Positions 37,651 through 48,497 are shown, numbered from the stretch's first letter. The stretch: DNA of 64,000 nt from Marisediminicola senii (GCF_011057645.1 NZ_JAALGE010000007.1:1-64000), one strand, 5' to 3'. Numbers and translations: made by a program. Notes: generated from the letters alone by a model not told the origin.

Positions 37651-38844
37651 GTGAGCTCAAACCAGAACTACCTAGCCGTGATCAAGGTCGTCGGCATCGG
37701 CGGCGGCGGCGTCAATGCCGTCAACCGGATGATCGAACTCGGGCTTCGCGGCGTCGAGTTCATCGCCATCAACACAGACGCCCAGGCGCTGCTGATGAGC
37801 GACGCCGACGTCAAGCTCGACGTCGGTCGCGAACTGACCAGGGGACTCGGTGCCGGGGCCGACCCCGAAGTGGGTCGCCGCGCAGCCGAAGACCACGCAG
37901 AAGAGATCGAAGAGGCGCTCGCGGGCGCCGACATGGTCTTCGTCACCGCGGGCGAGGGTGGCGGAACCGGAACCGGTGGCGCACCCGTCGTCGCGCGCAT
38001 CGCGAAGTCCATCGGCGCACTGACCATCGGTGTCGTCACGCGCCCCTTCGGTTTCGAGGGCAAGCGCCGCGCCGCGCAGGCCGAGATCGGCGTCACCGCG
38101 CTCAAGGGCGAGGTCGACACCCTCATCGTCGTTCCCAACGACCGCCTGCTCGAGATCAGCGACCGGGGCATCAGCTTCCTCGAGGCATTCGCCACCGCAG
38201 ACCAGGTGCTCCTCGCCGGCGTGCAGGGCATCACCGACCTGATCACCACCCCAGGTCTCATCAACCTCGACTTCGCCGACGTCAAGTCGGTCATGCAGGG
38301 TGCGGGTTCCGCGCTGATGGGTATCGGATCCGCGCGCGGAGCCGACCGTGCCATCAAGGCGGCCGAGCTGGCCGTCGCGTCCCCGCTGCTCGAGGCGAGC
38401 ATCGACGGCGCCCACGGCGTGCTGCTGTCCATCCAGGGCGGATCGAACCTCGGAATCTTCGAGATCAACGACGCCGCGCGACTGGTGCAGGAGGCCGTGC
38501 ACCCGGAGGCGAACATCATCTTCGGTGCCGTCATCGACGACACCCTCGGCGACGAGGTGCGAGTCACCGTCATCGCCGCGGGCTTCGACGGTGGCGAGCC
38601 GACGGCAGCCAAGGCAGCCAAGGTGGAGCAGCGTCCCGCCGCCCGCACCGAGAGCCTGGTCTCTGCCGGTGCCGGTGCCGGTGCCGCGAGCTCCGAGCGT
38701 CCCGCCGCAGCGTCGGCCCCCGCGCCGCGTACCTCGTCGTCCTCCGGCGTGTGGGGGTCAGAGCCCAAGCTCCCCGCCGCTCCCGACCCGGTCTTCGACC
38801 GCGACGGCGACGACGACCTGGACGTACCCGATTTCCTCAAGTAA
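37651..38844 (+). CDS. ftsZ: cell division protein FtsZ
   Basis: A 397-residue tubulin-like GTPase that forms the Z ring. GTP-binding [15 protein letters not shown] at the N-terminus, tubulin signature GGGTGTG at 103-109, and the T7-loop region [12 protein letters not shown] variable Ala-rich linker (about 320-380) leads to the conserved C-terminal tip [10 protein letters not shown], which binds SepF and other partners. GTG at 37651 has GGAGG 8 bases upstream. yggS starts 3 bp after the stop; the pgeF/ylmD laccase-like gene often found here is absent. Confidence 0.98.
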   Translation: MSSNQNYLAVIKVVGIGGGGVNAVNRMIELGLRGVEFIAINTDAQALLMSDADVKLDVGRELTRGLGAGADPEVGRRAAEDHAEEIEEALAGADMVFVTAGEGGGTGTGGAPVVARIAKSIGALTIGVVTRPFGFEGKRRAAQAEIGVTALKGEVDTLIVVPNDRLLEISDRGISFLEAFATADQVLLAGVQGITDLITTPGLINLDFADVKSVMQGAGSALMGIGSARGADRAIKAAELAVASPLLEASIDGAHGVLLSIQGGSNLGIFEINDAARLVQEAVHPEANIIFGAVIDDTLGDEVRVTVIAAGFDGGEPTAAKAAKVEQRPAARTESLVSAGAGAGAASSERPAAASAPAPRTSSSSGVWGSEPKLPAAPDPVFDRDGDDDLDVPDFLK

Positions 38845-38847
38845 CCG

Positions 38848-39534
38848 GTGAGCGACTCGACCACCCTGCACGCACGGCTCGACACCGTGCGTGCAGGGAT
38901 CGAGGATGCCCTCGACGAGGCCGGGCGGGGCAGGGAGTCCACCACCCTCATCGTGGTGACCAAGTTCCAGCCCCTGTCCCTCATCCGGGAGCTGGTCACG
39001 CTGGGCGTCACGGACTTCGGCGAGAGCCGGCACCAGGAGGCCTCGCGCAAGAGCGACGAGCTCGAGGCGCCGGAGGTCACCTGGCACTTCGTCGGGCAGC
39101 TGCAGAGCAAGAAGGCCAGGCAGGTGGCGACCTACTCGCGGGTAATCCACTCGATCGACCGCGACTCGGTGATCTCCGCCCTCGAGTCGACTGACAGGAA
39201 CCCGGCAACCGACGTGTTCGTGCAGGTCAACCTCACCGACAACCCCGACCGAGGAGGGGTGACGGATGCCGCGCTCGAAGCCACGACAGAGACGGTGCTC
39301 TCCACCCCGGGGCTGCGCCTCCTCGGGGTCATGGCGGTCGCCCCGGACGGCGAGCCCGCACGTCCGGCGTTCGCCAGGCTCCGCACCATGTCCGAGCGGG
39401 TGACCCGCCTCGACCCCACCGCGACACACATCTCTGCCGGCATGTCGGGCGACTTCCGCGAGGCCATCCTCGAGGGCGCGACACACCTCCGCATAGGTTC
39501 TGCAATAACCGGTAACCGGCCGGACCCCGGTTAA
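38848..39534 (+). CDS. YggS-family pyridoxal phosphate homeostasis protein
   Basis: A 228-residue fold-type III PLP-binding protein without known catalytic activity; the family balances PLP and amino-acid pools. The PLP Lys is in [11 protein letters not shown] (about residue 39). Other motifs are [38 protein letters not shown] and [14 protein letters not shown] with [13 protein letters not shown] start, 3 bp after ftsZ. The usual order ftsZ-yggS-sepF-yggT-divIVA is kept. Confidence 0.92.
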   Translation: MSDSTTLHARLDTVRAGIEDALDEAGRGRESTTLIVVTKFQPLSLIRELVTLGVTDFGESRHQEASRKSDELEAPEVTWHFVGQLQSKKARQVATYSRVIHSIDRDSVISALESTDRNPATDVFVQVNLTDNPDRGGVTDAALEATTETVLSTPGLRLLGVMAVAPDGEPARPAFARLRTMSERVTRLDPTATHISAGMSGDFREAILEGATHLRIGSAITGNRPDPG

Positions 39535-39568
39535 TCTGAGCACTGAAGATTTACACGAGAGGCACGAA

Positions 39569-40081
39569 ATGGTTTCCCCGCTTCGCAAGACCATGGTTTA
39601 CCTCGGACTCGCCGACGAAGAGATCGAACCCGACGAGTCCGCGCAGCAGAAGAACGCGCCGCAGCAGCAGCAGGCCGCTGCAGCACAGGCCCCCGCAGCA
39701 CAGACCGCGCCCGCAGCCACCGCTGCCGGCCGCGCCCCCGTCACCCCGCTCCGCCGGGCCACGCCAACACCGACCCAGAATGCATCGGCTGCCGACATGA
39801 ATGAAATCCTCACGGTCCACCCCCGCCAGTACAAGGACGCCCAGGTCATCGCCGAAAGCTTCCGCGAAGGCGTGCCGGTGATCATCAACCTCTCGCAGAT
39901 GAGCGAGCCAGACGCACGACGCCTCATCGACTTCGCCAGCGGGCTCTCTCAGGGCCTGCACGGAAAGATCGAGCGCGTCACCAAGCAGGTATTCCTGCTC
40001 TCGCCCGCGCACGTGGTCGTGAGCGGAGACCAGGCCGAGACCGAGCCCGAGGTCGACGCATCCTTCTTCGCCCAGAACTGA
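39569..40081 (+). CDS. sepF: cell division protein SepF
   Basis: A 170-residue membrane-binding partner that tethers FtsZ. The N-terminal amphipathic stretch ([16 protein letters not shown]) is followed by a Gln/Ala/Pro-rich linker (about 28-70) and the SepF core: [39 protein letters not shown] and [14 protein letters not shown], with [12 protein letters not shown] at 39569 has GAGAGG upstream. A TAATCT -10-like box overlaps the yggS stop (39532-39537), so an extra promoter is possible. Confidence 0.95.
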   Translation: MVSPLRKTMVYLGLADEEIEPDESAQQKNAPQQQQAAAAQAPAAQTAPAATAAGRAPVTPLRRATPTPTQNASAADMNEILTVHPRQYKDAQVIAESFREGVPVIINLSQMSEPDARRLIDFASGLSQGLHGKIERVTKQVFLLSPAHVVVSGDQAETEPEVDASFFAQN

Positions 40082-40099
40082 CGCCCAGCCCCGATGGGC

Positions 40100-40105
40100 T
40101 AACGT
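40100..40105 (+). promoter_or_regulatory. -10 box of leaderless promoter, yggT
   Basis: TAACGT, 7 bases, then GTG at 40113. No ribosome-binding site lies between. Confidence 0.5.
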
Positions 40106-40112
40106 CGATTTC

Positions 40113-40406
40113 GTGATCGTCTCTCTCGTAGCAACCATCGCGTACTTCGCGTTGCTGTTGTTCTTCCTCTCCATGTGGGCCCGCTTCATCCTGGATCTCG
40201 CCCGCACCTTCGCACGCAACTGGCGCCCCACCGGGGTCATCCTTATCGTCGCGGAGTTCGTCTTCACGATCACGGATCCACCCATCCGGGCGGTTCGGCG
40301 CGTTATCCCGCCGATCCGCCTGGGGGGCATCGCTCTCGACCTCGCCTGGACCGTGGTGTTCCTCGCGGTGCTGATCCTGATGTCGGTCGCGCAGGCGCTC
40401 CGGTGA
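40113..40406 (+). CDS. YggT-family membrane protein
   Basis: A 97-residue protein with two hydrophobic segments (about 3-25 and 71-93) flanking an amphipathic middle containing ITDPPIRAVRRVIPPIRLGG, the YggT signature. Its function is unknown; it is regularly found between sepF and divIVA in actinobacteria and firmicutes. The GTG start is 31 bp after sepF and appears leaderless. Confidence 0.88.
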   Translation: MIVSLVATIAYFALLLFFLSMWARFILDLARTFARNWRPTGVILIVAEFVFTITDPPIRAVRRVIPPIRLGGIALDLAWTVVFLAVLILMSVAQALR

Positions 40407-40535
40407 CACCAGCCCGGGTTGTACGCTGATCCGAGGCGTCGACTGACGTCGAGCTTCCGGCAGTACATCCCGGCAGTCCCTTCGACAACCACGCCGCGCG
40501 CGCCAGTGCCCGGCCAGAACACCCTGAGGTGACCC

Positions 40536-41441
40536 ATGGCTCTGACCCCCGAAGACGTTGTCAACAAACGCTTCCAGCCGACCAAGTTCCGCGAGGGCTA
40601 CGACCAGGACGAAGTCGACGACTTCCTCGACGAGGTCGTCGTCGAACTGCGCCGCCTGAACCAGGCGAACGAGGAGCTGCGTGAGCGCCTCGTCGCGGGC
40701 GAGTCGCGCATCAGCGAGCTGCAGCGCACCGGGGGCACCGGGTCCGACACGGTCATCCCCGTCGCCGACGCCGAGCCGGTTGCCGACGAACTGGTCGTGG
40801 ACGACGACGAGCTCATCGTCGAGCCGGAACCCGAGCCCGACACCGAACCGGCCATCGAGCCGGAGCCGGTCGTCGAACCCGACGTCGACACGGAACCCGA
40901 CACCTCGACCGGATCCGCTCCGTCGGTCGTGGCATCCGCACCCACCGTCAGTGCGCCGACCGTCACCCCGACCAGCTCATCGAGCGACATCGACGACGAG
41001 GCAGCCAGCACCACCAACCTCCTCCAGCTCGCGCGCCGCCTGCACGAAGAGCACGTTCGCGACGGTATCCAGAAGCGCGACTCGCTCATCGCCGAGGGCC
41101 GCGCCTCCGCCGACCAGGCCGTCGCGGAGGGGGAATCCACTGCGGAGAAGCTCGTCGGCGACAGCCGCGCCGAGGCCGACCGCCTGGTTGCCGAAGCGCA
41201 GGCCACCGCCGACCGCCTCGTCACCGAGGCCGAGGAGACCAAGCGGGTCGAGCTCGCCAAGCTCGACGACGAGCGCATCGCGCTCGAGGCGACCATCGAC
41301 GAACTCCGCACCTTCGAGCGGGAGTACCGCCAGAAGCTGAAGGGCTACATCGAAGGCCAGCTCCGCGAGCTGGACCTGGTCGACGGAGACAGCGGAAGCT
41401 CCTCCACCGGCAGTAACGGCCAGGGTTTTGGCGGAAACTGA
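40536..41441 (+). CDS. divIVA: DivIVA/Wag31 polar growth protein
   Basis: A 301-residue coiled-coil scaffold for tip or septal growth. The membrane-binding N-terminus is MALTPEDVVNKRFQPTKFRE, followed by GYDQDEVDDFLDEVVVELRR. A first short coiled coil ends near residue 65, then a long acidic spacer (about 70-150, Glu-Pro and Asp-Thr repeats), then the long C-terminal coiled coil (about 155-285). The spacer is unusually rich in Glu-Pro pairs. TACGCT at 40422-40427 may be a -10. The 3' end overlaps lspA by 14 bp. Confidence 0.93.
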   Translation: MALTPEDVVNKRFQPTKFREGYDQDEVDDFLDEVVVELRRLNQANEELRERLVAGESRISELQRTGGTGSDTVIPVADAEPVADELVVDDDELIVEPEPEPDTEPAIEPEPVVEPDVDTEPDTSTGSAPSVVASAPTVSAPTVTPTSSSSDIDDEAASTTNLLQLARRLHEEHVRDGIQKRDSLIAEGRASADQAVAEGESTAEKLVGDSRAEADRLVAEAQATADRLVTEAEETKRVELAKLDDERIALEATIDELRTFEREYRQKLKGYIEGQLRELDLVDGDSGSSSTGSNGQGFGGN

Positions 41442-42048
41442 CCCGACGCCCGCGGCCAGCCCGACCCCGGTCGCACCAGCCCCCGTCAGCGTTCGCGCGC
41501 TCATCACGCTCGCGACGATCGCCATCGGTGTCTACGCGTTCGACCAGCTCACCAAGTACCTCGTCGTCGAGAACCTCCCCCTGCGCGAGCCGGTGGAGGT
41601 TCTCGGCACGGTGCTGCAGTTCTACTTCGTCGAGAACCCAGGGGCGGCGTTCTCGATCGCCACCGGCTACACCTGGATCTTCTCCATTGCGGCGGCCGCG
41701 GTCACCGTGTTCATCATCATTTTCGCCCGTCGCATCCGGTCCATGAGCTGGGCCATCCTGTTCGGCATGCTGCTCGGTGGAACCGTCGGCAACCTCACCG
41801 ACCGGCTGTTCCGCGAACCGAGCTTTGGCCTCGGCCACGTCGTCGACTTCATTCAGGTCGCGGGCTTCCCGGCGATCTTCAACATCGCCGACTCGTTCAT
41901 CGTCGCGAGTATGGGGCTGTTCATCATCCTCACGCTGCGGGGGGTCAACCTCGATGGCACCCGCGACGTGCCACGGCCCACGGCGACCGCGGCAGCATCC
42001 ACCCCCGACGATGCCGACGACACGGCCACCCACGGGGATTCCCGATGA
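41428..42048 (+). CDS. lspA: lipoprotein signal peptidase
   Basis: A 206-residue membrane aspartyl protease cleaving prolipoprotein signal peptides. Four hydrophobic helices are visible. Catalytic Asp residues are in [11 protein letters not shown] and IFNIADSFI, with the conserved [11 protein letters not shown] at 41428, inside the divIVA 3' end, is taken as start because it gives the family-length N-terminus, with AGGG upstream; no ATG or GTG precedes the first helix in this frame. Its C-terminal 25 residues are low-complexity. The ctaC product encoded downstream is a likely substrate. Confidence 0.92.
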   Translation: MAETDPTPAASPTPVAPAPVSVRALITLATIAIGVYAFDQLTKYLVVENLPLREPVEVLGTVLQFYFVENPGAAFSIATGYTWIFSIAAAAVTVFIIIFARRIRSMSWAILFGMLLGGTVGNLTDRLFREPSFGLGHVVDFIQVAGFPAIFNIADSFIVASMGLFIILTLRGVNLDGTRDVPRPTATAAASTPDDADDTATHGDSR

Positions 42049-42968
42049 GTGAGACCCGCAGCCTGCCCGTACCCGACGGCCTCGCCGGCGACAGGGTGGA
42101 TGCCGCGCTGGCCAAGCTGCTCGGATTCTCGCGCACCTTCGCCGCCGAGGTGGCGGAGGCCGGCGGGGTCACCGCAGACGGCACCGTGCTCGGCAAGTCC
42201 GACCGGCTCAGCGCCGGCAGCTGGCTCGAGGTCACCTGGACCGACAAGGTCGCGCCGAGCATCGTGCCGGTCATCGTGCCCGACCTCACGATCGTGCACG
42301 ACGACGACGACATCATCGTCATCGACAAGCCCGTCGGCGTCGCGGCGCATCCCTCAGTCGGCTGGACGGGTCCGACCGTGCTCGGCGCCCTGGCCGGCGC
42401 CGGGTTCCGTGTCGCCACCTCCGGGGCATCCGAGCGTGCAGGCATCGTGCACCGCCTCGACGCCGGAACCAGCGGCCTCATGGTGGTCGCGAAGTCCGAG
42501 CGGGCATACGGCGCCCTCAAGCGCGCATTCCACGACCGCGAGGTCGACAAGGTCTACCACGCGGTCGTGCAGGGCCACCCCGACCCGTTCGCCGGAACCA
42601 TCGACGCGCCCATCGGGCGTCACCCCGGCTCCAGCTGGAAGTTCGCGGTCGTCGCCGGCGGCAAGGACTCGGTCACGCACTACGAGACCCTCGAGGCATT
42701 CCCCAGTGCGTCGCTGCTGCGCGTGCAGCTCGAGACCGGGCGCACCCACCAGATCCGCGTGCACATGGCCGCACAGCGACATCCCTGCGTCGGCGACGCG
42801 ATGTATGGGGCCGACCCGTCGATCTCCGCCCGGCTCGGGCTGTCCAGGCAGTGGCTGCACGCCCTCGAGCTGGGTTTCGTGCACCCCGGCACCGGTGAGC
42901 GGGTGCGGTACAGCACGAGATATCCGGCAGACCTGCAGCACGCGCTCGACGTGCTGCGCGGCGACTGA
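42045..42968 (+). CDS. 23S rRNA pseudouridine synthase, RluD-like
   Basis: A 307-residue RluA-family enzyme. An S4-like RNA-binding N-terminus ([20 protein letters not shown]) is followed by the catalytic domain with [16 protein letters not shown], containing the active-site Asp, then [24 protein letters not shown] and [16 protein letters not shown] overlaps the lspA stop (ATGA). The exact uridines cannot be read from sequence. Confidence 0.92.
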   Translation: MSETRSLPVPDGLAGDRVDAALAKLLGFSRTFAAEVAEAGGVTADGTVLGKSDRLSAGSWLEVTWTDKVAPSIVPVIVPDLTIVHDDDDIIVIDKPVGVAAHPSVGWTGPTVLGALAGAGFRVATSGASERAGIVHRLDAGTSGLMVVAKSERAYGALKRAFHDREVDKVYHAVVQGHPDPFAGTIDAPIGRHPGSSWKFAVVAGGKDSVTHYETLEAFPSASLLRVQLETGRTHQIRVHMAAQRHPCVGDAMYGADPSISARLGLSRQWLHALELGFVHPGTGERVRYSTRYPADLQHALDVLRGD

Positions 42969-43060
42969 CGCGCGCATCCAGCGCCGACCCGCACCCTGAT
43001 CACACCGCCCCAGTCGTAGGCTGGAAGTCGAGCCACCCACCCTCGTTCGTCGGAGAGATA

Positions 43061-46000
43061 TTGCCCGCCAGCACCAAGTCGTTCGTCCACCTCCACGTCC
43101 ACAGCGAGTATTCGATGCTGGATGGCGCGGCGCGGGTCACCCCGCTGGTCAAGGCCGCTGCCGAGCAGGGCATGCCCGCCATCGCGATGACCGACCACGG
43201 CAACGTGTTCGGCGCGTACGACTTCTGGAAGTCGGCCACCAGCGCCGGCATCAAGCCCATCATTGGCACCGAGGCCTACCTCACGCCCGGCACCGCGCGC
43301 GGCGACAAGACCCGCGTGCGCTGGGGCAACGGCGGACAGGACGACGTGTCGGGTGCCGGCTCATACACCCACCTCACGATGCTCTCGGAGTCGACAGAGG
43401 GCATGCACAACCTGTTCCGCCTCTCGTCACGCGCGTCGCTCGAGGGGTACTACTTCAAGCCCCGAATGGACCGCGAACTGCTGGGCGAATACGCCAAGGG
43501 ACTCATCGCCACCACGGGCTGCCCCAGCAGCGAGGTCCAGACACGCCTGCGGCTCGGGCAGTACGACGAAGCCGTGCAGGCGGCATCCGACTTCCGTGAC
43601 ATCTTCGGCCGCGAGAACTACTTCTGCGAGATCATGGACCACGGCCTGGGCATCGAGCGCCGCGTGATGGGCGACCTGCTGCGCCTCGCGAAGCAGCTCG
43701 ACCTGCCGCTCGTCGCCACCAACGACCTGCACTACACCCACGCGCATGACGCCACCTCGCACGCTGCCCTGCTCTGCGTGCAGTCCGGCACCACCCTCGA
43801 CGATCCCAACCGGTTCAAGTTCGACGCCGACGAGTTCTACCTCAAGACCGCCGAGCAGATGCGGCACCTGTTCCGCGACCACCCCGAGGCGTGCGACAAC
43901 ACCCTGCTCATCGCCGAGCGCTGCAACGTGGCATTCGACGAGAACGCCAACTTCATGCCGGTGTTCCCGCTCCCCGAGGGCGAGACCGAGGCGACCTGGT
44001 TCGCCAAGGAGGTCGAGGCCGGCCTCGACCGCCGCTACCGTGGCGACATCCCCGACGAGGTGCACGAGCGCGCGGCCTACGAGATCGGCGTCATCTCGCA
44101 GATGGGGTTCCCCGGCTACTTCCTGGTCGTCGCCGACTTCATCGGCTGGGCTCGAAAGAACGGCATCAGGGTCGGCCCCGGCCGCGGCTCCGGCGCAGGC
44201 TCCATGGTGGCCTACGCGATGGGCATCACCGACCTCGACCCGATCCGCCACGGGCTGATCTTCGAGCGCTTCCTCAACCCCGACCGCGTGTCGATGCCCG
44301 ACTTCGACGTCGACTTCGACGAGCGTCGCCGCGGCGAGGTCATCCGCTACGTCACCGACAAGTATGGCGACGACCGCGTCGCGCAGATCGTGACCTACGG
44401 CACCATCAAGGCGAAGCAGGCTCTCAAGGACTCGTCCCGCGTGCTCGGCTTCCCTTACGGTATGGGGGAGAAGCTCACCAAGGCGATGCCCCCGGCCATC
44501 ATGGGCAAGGACATCCCGCTCACCGGCATCATGGACAAGGACCACCCGCGCTGGAAGGAGGCAGGAGACGTGCGCGCGGTGCTCGACTCCGATCCCGACG
44601 CGCGCACCGTGTTCGACACCGCCCTCGGCATCGAGAACCTCAAGCGCCAGTGGGGCGTGCACGCCGCGGGCGTGATCATGTCGTCCGAACCGCTGCTCGA
44701 CATTATCCCGATCATGAAGCGGGAGCAGGACGGCCAGATCGTCACCCAGTTCGACTACCCGGCGTGCGAGGCCCTCGGCCTCATCAAGATGGACTTCCTC
44801 GGGCTGCGCAACCTCACGATCATCGACGACGCGCTCGACAACATCAAGGCCAACCGCGGCGAGACCCCGGTGCTCGAAGAGCTCGAACTCGACGACCCGC
44901 TCACCTACGCCCTGCTCGCCCGCGGCGACACGCTCGGCGTGTTCCAGTTCGACGGCGGACCGATGCGCTCCCTGCTCCGCCTGATGCGGCCAGACAACTT
45001 CGAGGACATCTCCGCGGTCGGCGCGCTCTACCGACCGGGCCCGATGGGCGCGAACTCGCACACCAACTACGCGTTCCGCAAGAACGGCCAGCAAGAGGTC
45101 GACTACATCCACCCCGAGCTCTCCGAGGCCCTCGCCGACGTGCTCGGCACCACCTACGGCCTGATCGTGTACCAGGAGCAGGTCATGTCGATCGCGCAGA
45201 AGCTCGCCGGCTTCTCGCTCGGCCAGGCCGACATCCTGCGCCGCGCGATGGGCAAGAAGAAGAAGTCGGAGCTCGACAAGCAGTTCGAGGGCTTCTCCGG
45301 CGGCATGCAGGCCAATGGCTATTCGATGGATGCAGTGCAGACGCTCTGGAACATCCTCCTGCCCTTCTCCGACTACGCCTTCAACAAGGCGCACTCCGCG
45401 GCGTACGGGGTGCTCTCGTACTGGACCGCCTACCTCAAGGCGCACTACCCGGCCGAGTACATGGCGGCGCTCCTCACCAGCGTCGGGGATTCGAAGGACA
45501 AGCTCGCCATCTACCTCAACGAGTGCAGGCGCATGGGCATCAAGGTGCTCGCCCCCGACGTCAACGAATCAATCGGCTTCTTCGCGGCCGTCGGCGATGA
45601 CATCCGGTTCGGGCTCGGCGCCGTGCGCAACGTCGGCTTCGCCGTGGTCGACCAGATTCGAGCATCCAGGGAGGAAAAGGGCGCATTCACGTCGTTCCAC
45701 GACTTCCTCGCCAAGGTGCCCATCACGGCCGCGAACAAGCGCACCGCCGAATCGCTCATCAAGGCCGGGGCGTTCGACTCCCTCGGCTCCACCCGCCGCG
45801 CCCTGCTCGAGATCCATGAAGATGCCGTCGAGTCGGCGGTCTCGGTCAAGCGCAACGAGGCACACGGCCAGGTCGGGTTCGACTTCGACAGTCTCTGGGA
45901 CGACCCCGTCTCCGCGGTCGCGGTGCCGGAGCGCCCCGAGTGGTCGAAGCGCGACAAGCTGGCCTTCGAGCGCGAGATGCTCGGCCTGTACGTGTCCGAC

Positions 46001-46576
46001 CATCCGCTGGCCGGCCTCGAACTGCAGCTCGCCAAGCACGCCTCGGCGAGCATCGCCGAGATCCTCACGAGCGATGCGTCGATGGATGGCGAGACGGTGA
46101 ACGTCGCCGGGCTGGTCACGAGCGTGCAGCACCGCACCGCCCGCAACTCCGGTAACCAGTACGGGCTCGTGCAGATCGAGGACTTCGGCGGCGAGATCAC
46201 CGTGATGTTCCTCGGCAAGACCTACCAGGAGTTCTCGCCCGCCCTCGCAAACGACCAGGTCGTGGTGATCCGCGGGCGGGTGAGCCTGCGCGACGACGGA
46301 ATGAACCTGCACGCCGTCAGCATGTTCACCCCCGACCTCGGGCAGAGCCTGGGGTCTGGCCCGCTGGTCATCAGCATGCCCGAGCACCGCGCGACGACCG
46401 AGGTGGTCACGAACCTCAGTGACTCGCTGATCCGGCACGCGGGCGACACCGAGGTGCGGCTCAAGCTGATCAAAGGCGACACCGCGCGGCTGTTCGAGAT
46501 CCCGTTCCCGGTCACCGTGACCGCCGACCTGTTCGGCGAGCTCAAGTCGCTGCTCGGGCCCAACTGTTTGAGCTGA
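43061..46576 (+). CDS. dnaE: DNA polymerase III alpha subunit
   Basis: An 1171-residue replicative polymerase. N-terminal PHP domain (HLHVHSEYSMLDGA at about 10-23, MTDHGNVFG), palm with the catalytic Asp pair in PDFDVDFDE (413-421), GPGRGSGAGSMVAYAMGI, the FNKAHSAAYG fingers region, tandem helix-hairpin-helix and a C-terminal OB fold (VNVAGLVTSVQHRTARNSGN). Length is typical of DnaE1. The start is TTG at 43061 with GGAGAGA upstream. TAGGCT at 43017-43022 may be the -10. The PHP metal-ligand residues appear intact, as in actinobacterial DnaE1 with intrinsic proofreading. Confidence 0.97.
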   Translation: MPASTKSFVHLHVHSEYSMLDGAARVTPLVKAAAEQGMPAIAMTDHGNVFGAYDFWKSATSAGIKPIIGTEAYLTPGTARGDKTRVRWGNGGQDDVSGAGSYTHLTMLSESTEGMHNLFRLSSRASLEGYYFKPRMDRELLGEYAKGLIATTGCPSSEVQTRLRLGQYDEAVQAASDFRDIFGRENYFCEIMDHGLGIERRVMGDLLRLAKQLDLPLVATNDLHYTHAHDATSHAALLCVQSGTTLDDPNRFKFDADEFYLKTAEQMRHLFRDHPEACDNTLLIAERCNVAFDENANFMPVFPLPEGETEATWFAKEVEAGLDRRYRGDIPDEVHERAAYEIGVISQMGFPGYFLVVADFIGWARKNGIRVGPGRGSGAGSMVAYAMGITDLDPIRHGLIFERFLNPDRVSMPDFDVDFDERRRGEVIRYVTDKYGDDRVAQIVTYGTIKAKQALKDSSRVLGFPYGMGEKLTKAMPPAIMGKDIPLTGIMDKDHPRWKEAGDVRAVLDSDPDARTVFDTALGIENLKRQWGVHAAGVIMSSEPLLDIIPIMKREQDGQIVTQFDYPACEALGLIKMDFLGLRNLTIIDDALDNIKANRGETPVLEELELDDPLTYALLARGDTLGVFQFDGGPMRSLLRLMRPDNFEDISAVGALYRPGPMGANSHTNYAFRKNGQQEVDYIHPELSEALADVLGTTYGLIVYQEQVMSIAQKLAGFSLGQADILRRAMGKKKKSELDKQFEGFSGGMQANGYSMDAVQTLWNILLPFSDYAFNKAHSAAYGVLSYWTAYLKAHYPAEYMAALLTSVGDSKDKLAIYLNECRRMGIKVLAPDVNESIGFFAAVGDDIRFGLGAVRNVGFAVVDQIRASREEKGAFTSFHDFLAKVPITAANKRTAESLIKAGAFDSLGSTRRALLEIHEDAVESAVSVKRNEAHGQVGFDFDSLWDDPVSAVAVPERPEWSKRDKLAFEREMLGLYVSDHPLAGLELQLAKHASASIAEILTSDASMDGETVNVAGLVTSVQHRTARNSGNQYGLVQIEDFGGEITVMFLGKTYQEFSPALANDQVVVIRGRVSLRDDGMNLHAVSMFTPDLGQSLGSGPLVISMPEHRATTEVVTNLSDSLIRHAGDTEVRLKLIKGDTARLFEIPFPVTVTADLFGELKSLLGPNCLS

Positions 46577-46651
46577 GCCTTCCCCGCTGCCGACGCGCAG
46601 CACCGCCCGCTCGCGGTGCGCGCACTCACAGGATCAGGGTGCGCGCGCCGG

Positions 46652-46657
46652 TAATGT
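46652..46657 (+). promoter_or_regulatory. -10 box of leaderless promoter, hisD
   Basis: TAATGT, 9 bases, then ATG at 46667. No ribosome-binding site is present. Confidence 0.5.
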
Positions 46658-46666
46658 TGATGCGCC

Positions 46667-47977
46667 ATGATGCAGACCATTGACCTCCGCGGCCAGACGC
46701 CCACCCGCAGCGAACTCCTCTCGATAGTCCCCCGATCGCACACCGACGTCTCGCAGGCGACGGATGCCGCCACCGCCCTCATCGCCGACGTGCGCGCCAG
46801 GGGCGAGAAGGCGATTCTCGACCAGGCCGAGCGGTTCGACGGCGTCCGCCCCGAGCGCGTACGCGTCGACGCCACCGCGATCGCCGACGCCATGGCGGCA
46901 CTCGACCCCGCGGTCAGGACGGCGCTCGAGGAAGCCATCACCCGGGTCAGGGCGGCATCCCGCGCGCAGGTTCCCGCGCCGGTCGTGACCGAGCTCGGTG
47001 CGGGCGCCACCGTCACCCAGCGCTGGACCCCGGTGCGCCGCGTCGGCCTCTACGTGCCGGGCGGCAAGGCCGTCTACCCGTCGAGCGTCGTGATGAACGT
47101 GGTCGCCGCGCAGGTCGCCGGCGTGTCGTCGATCGCGCTGGTCTCGCCCCCGCAGAAGGAGTTCGGCGGCAGCATCCACCCGACGATCCTCGGCGCTGCG
47201 GGCCTCCTCGGCATCGACGAGGTCTACGCCATGGGCGGCGCCGGCGCCATCGGAGCCCTCGCCTACGGCATCCCGTCGCTCGGACTCGAGCCCGTGCAGG
47301 TCGTCACCGGCCCGGGCAACGTCTATGTCGCCGCCGCCAAGCGCGCCGTGCTCGGCCAGGTCGGCATCGACTCCGAGGCCGGCCCCACCGAGATCCTCAT
47401 CATCGCGGATGCCTCGGCCGACGCATCCATCGTCGCCGCCGACCTCATCAGCCAGGCAGAACACGACGAGCTGGCCGCGGCCGTGCTCGTCACCGACTCG
47501 CCACAGCTCGCCGAGCGCGTGCGGGAGTCCGTCGCCGCACTCGCGACCAGCACCCACCACAGCGCCCGCGTGCGCATCGCGCTCGACGGCATCCAGTCGG
47601 CCATCGTGCTCGTCGACGACATGGGGGTCGCCGCCGACTTCAGCAACGCCTACGGCCCCGAGCACCTCGAGATCCACACCGCCGACCCCGGCGCGATGCT
47701 CGACAGCATCGAGGACGCCGGCGCGATCTTCATGGGAACGAACACGCCAGTGAGCCTCGGCGACTACCTCGCGGGCTCGAACCACGTGCTGCCGACCGGG
47801 GGACAGGCCAGGTTCGTATCCGGCCTCGGCGCGTTCACCTTCCTGCGCCCGCAGCAGGTCGTGCACTACACGCGCGATGCCCTGCGCGACGTCAGCGACC
47901 ACGTGGTCAGCCTCGCGGTCGCCGAGGACCTGCCAGCACACGGCGATGCCGTGACGGCGCGGTTCGCCGACTCGTAG
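46667..47977 (+). CDS. hisD: histidinol dehydrogenase
   Basis: A 436-residue zinc- and NAD-dependent enzyme oxidising histidinol to histidine in the last two steps of the pathway. Visible blocks are [69 protein letters not shown] and [10 protein letters not shown], with the C-terminal [20 protein letters not shown]. Length is normal. The rest of the his operon does not follow; nrdR comes next after 44 bp. Confidence 0.96.
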   Translation: MMQTIDLRGQTPTRSELLSIVPRSHTDVSQATDAATALIADVRARGEKAILDQAERFDGVRPERVRVDATAIADAMAALDPAVRTALEEAITRVRAASRAQVPAPVVTELGAGATVTQRWTPVRRVGLYVPGGKAVYPSSVVMNVVAAQVAGVSSIALVSPPQKEFGGSIHPTILGAAGLLGIDEVYAMGGAGAIGALAYGIPSLGLEPVQVVTGPGNVYVAAAKRAVLGQVGIDSEAGPTEILIIADASADASIVAADLISQAEHDELAAAVLVTDSPQLAERVRESVAALATSTHHSARVRIALDGIQSAIVLVDDMGVAADFSNAYGPEHLEIHTADPGAMLDSIEDAGAIFMGTNTPVSLGDYLAGSNHVLPTGGQARFVSGLGAFTFLRPQQVVHYTRDALRDVSDHVVSLAVAEDLPAHGDAVTARFADS

Positions 47978-48006
47978 CCCCGGCGCCGCGCCGCCGCCGG
48001 CTGCCC

Positions 48007-48012
48007 TATCCT
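48007..48012 (+). promoter_or_regulatory. -10 box of leaderless promoter, nrdR
   Basis: TATCCT, 9 bases, then ATG at 48022. No clear ribosome-binding site lies between. Confidence 0.5.
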
Positions 48013-48021
48013 GAGAGCACC

Positions 48022-48486
48022 ATGTTCTGTCCGTTCTGTCGCCACCCTGATTCGCGCGTCGTCGATTCGCGCACCAGTGACGACGGAATGTCGATCCGCC
48101 GCCGTCGCCAGTGCCCGGAATGCGGGCGCCGCTTCACGACCACCGAGACCGCGAGCCTCAACGTCGTCAAGCGCAACGGCGTGCTGGAGCCGTTCAGCCG
48201 CGAGAAGATCGTCACCGGCGTGCGCAAGGCCTGCCAGGGCCGGCCCGTCACCGACACCGACCTCGCGCTGCTCGCCCAGCGGGTCGAAGAGACCATCCGC
48301 GCTACCGGCGCATCGCAGATCGACGCCAACGAGATCGGGCTCGCCATCCTGCCCCCGCTGCGCGAACTCGACGAGGTCGCCTACCTCCGGTTCGCCAGCG
48401 TCTACCAGGGCTTCGACTCCCTCGACGACTTCGAGGCCGCGATCACGCTGCTGCGCGTCGAGCACCAGACGTCGCCGACCGACTGA
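48022..48486 (+). CDS. nrdR: transcriptional repressor NrdR
   Basis: A 154-residue zinc-finger and ATP-cone repressor of ribonucleotide reductase genes. The zinc ribbon begins [17 protein letters not shown] and continues [15 protein letters not shown], giving four Cys ligands. The ATP cone follows ([20 protein letters not shown], then KACQGRPV). Family length. I saw no NrdR box in the window, so its targets lie elsewhere. Confidence 0.96.
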   Translation: MFCPFCRHPDSRVVDSRTSDDGMSIRRRRQCPECGRRFTTTETASLNVVKRNGVLEPFSREKIVTGVRKACQGRPVTDTDLALLAQRVEETIRATGASQIDANEIGLAILPPLRELDEVAYLRFASVYQGFDSLDDFEAAITLLRVEHQTSPTD

Positions 48487-48497
48487 GGCCGCCCAGC

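Noticed and set aside
46596-46623. Hairpin after dnaE (CACCGC / GCGGTG) as a terminator
   Set aside because: The stem is short in a very GC-rich setting and has no T run, so it is not distinguishable from background.
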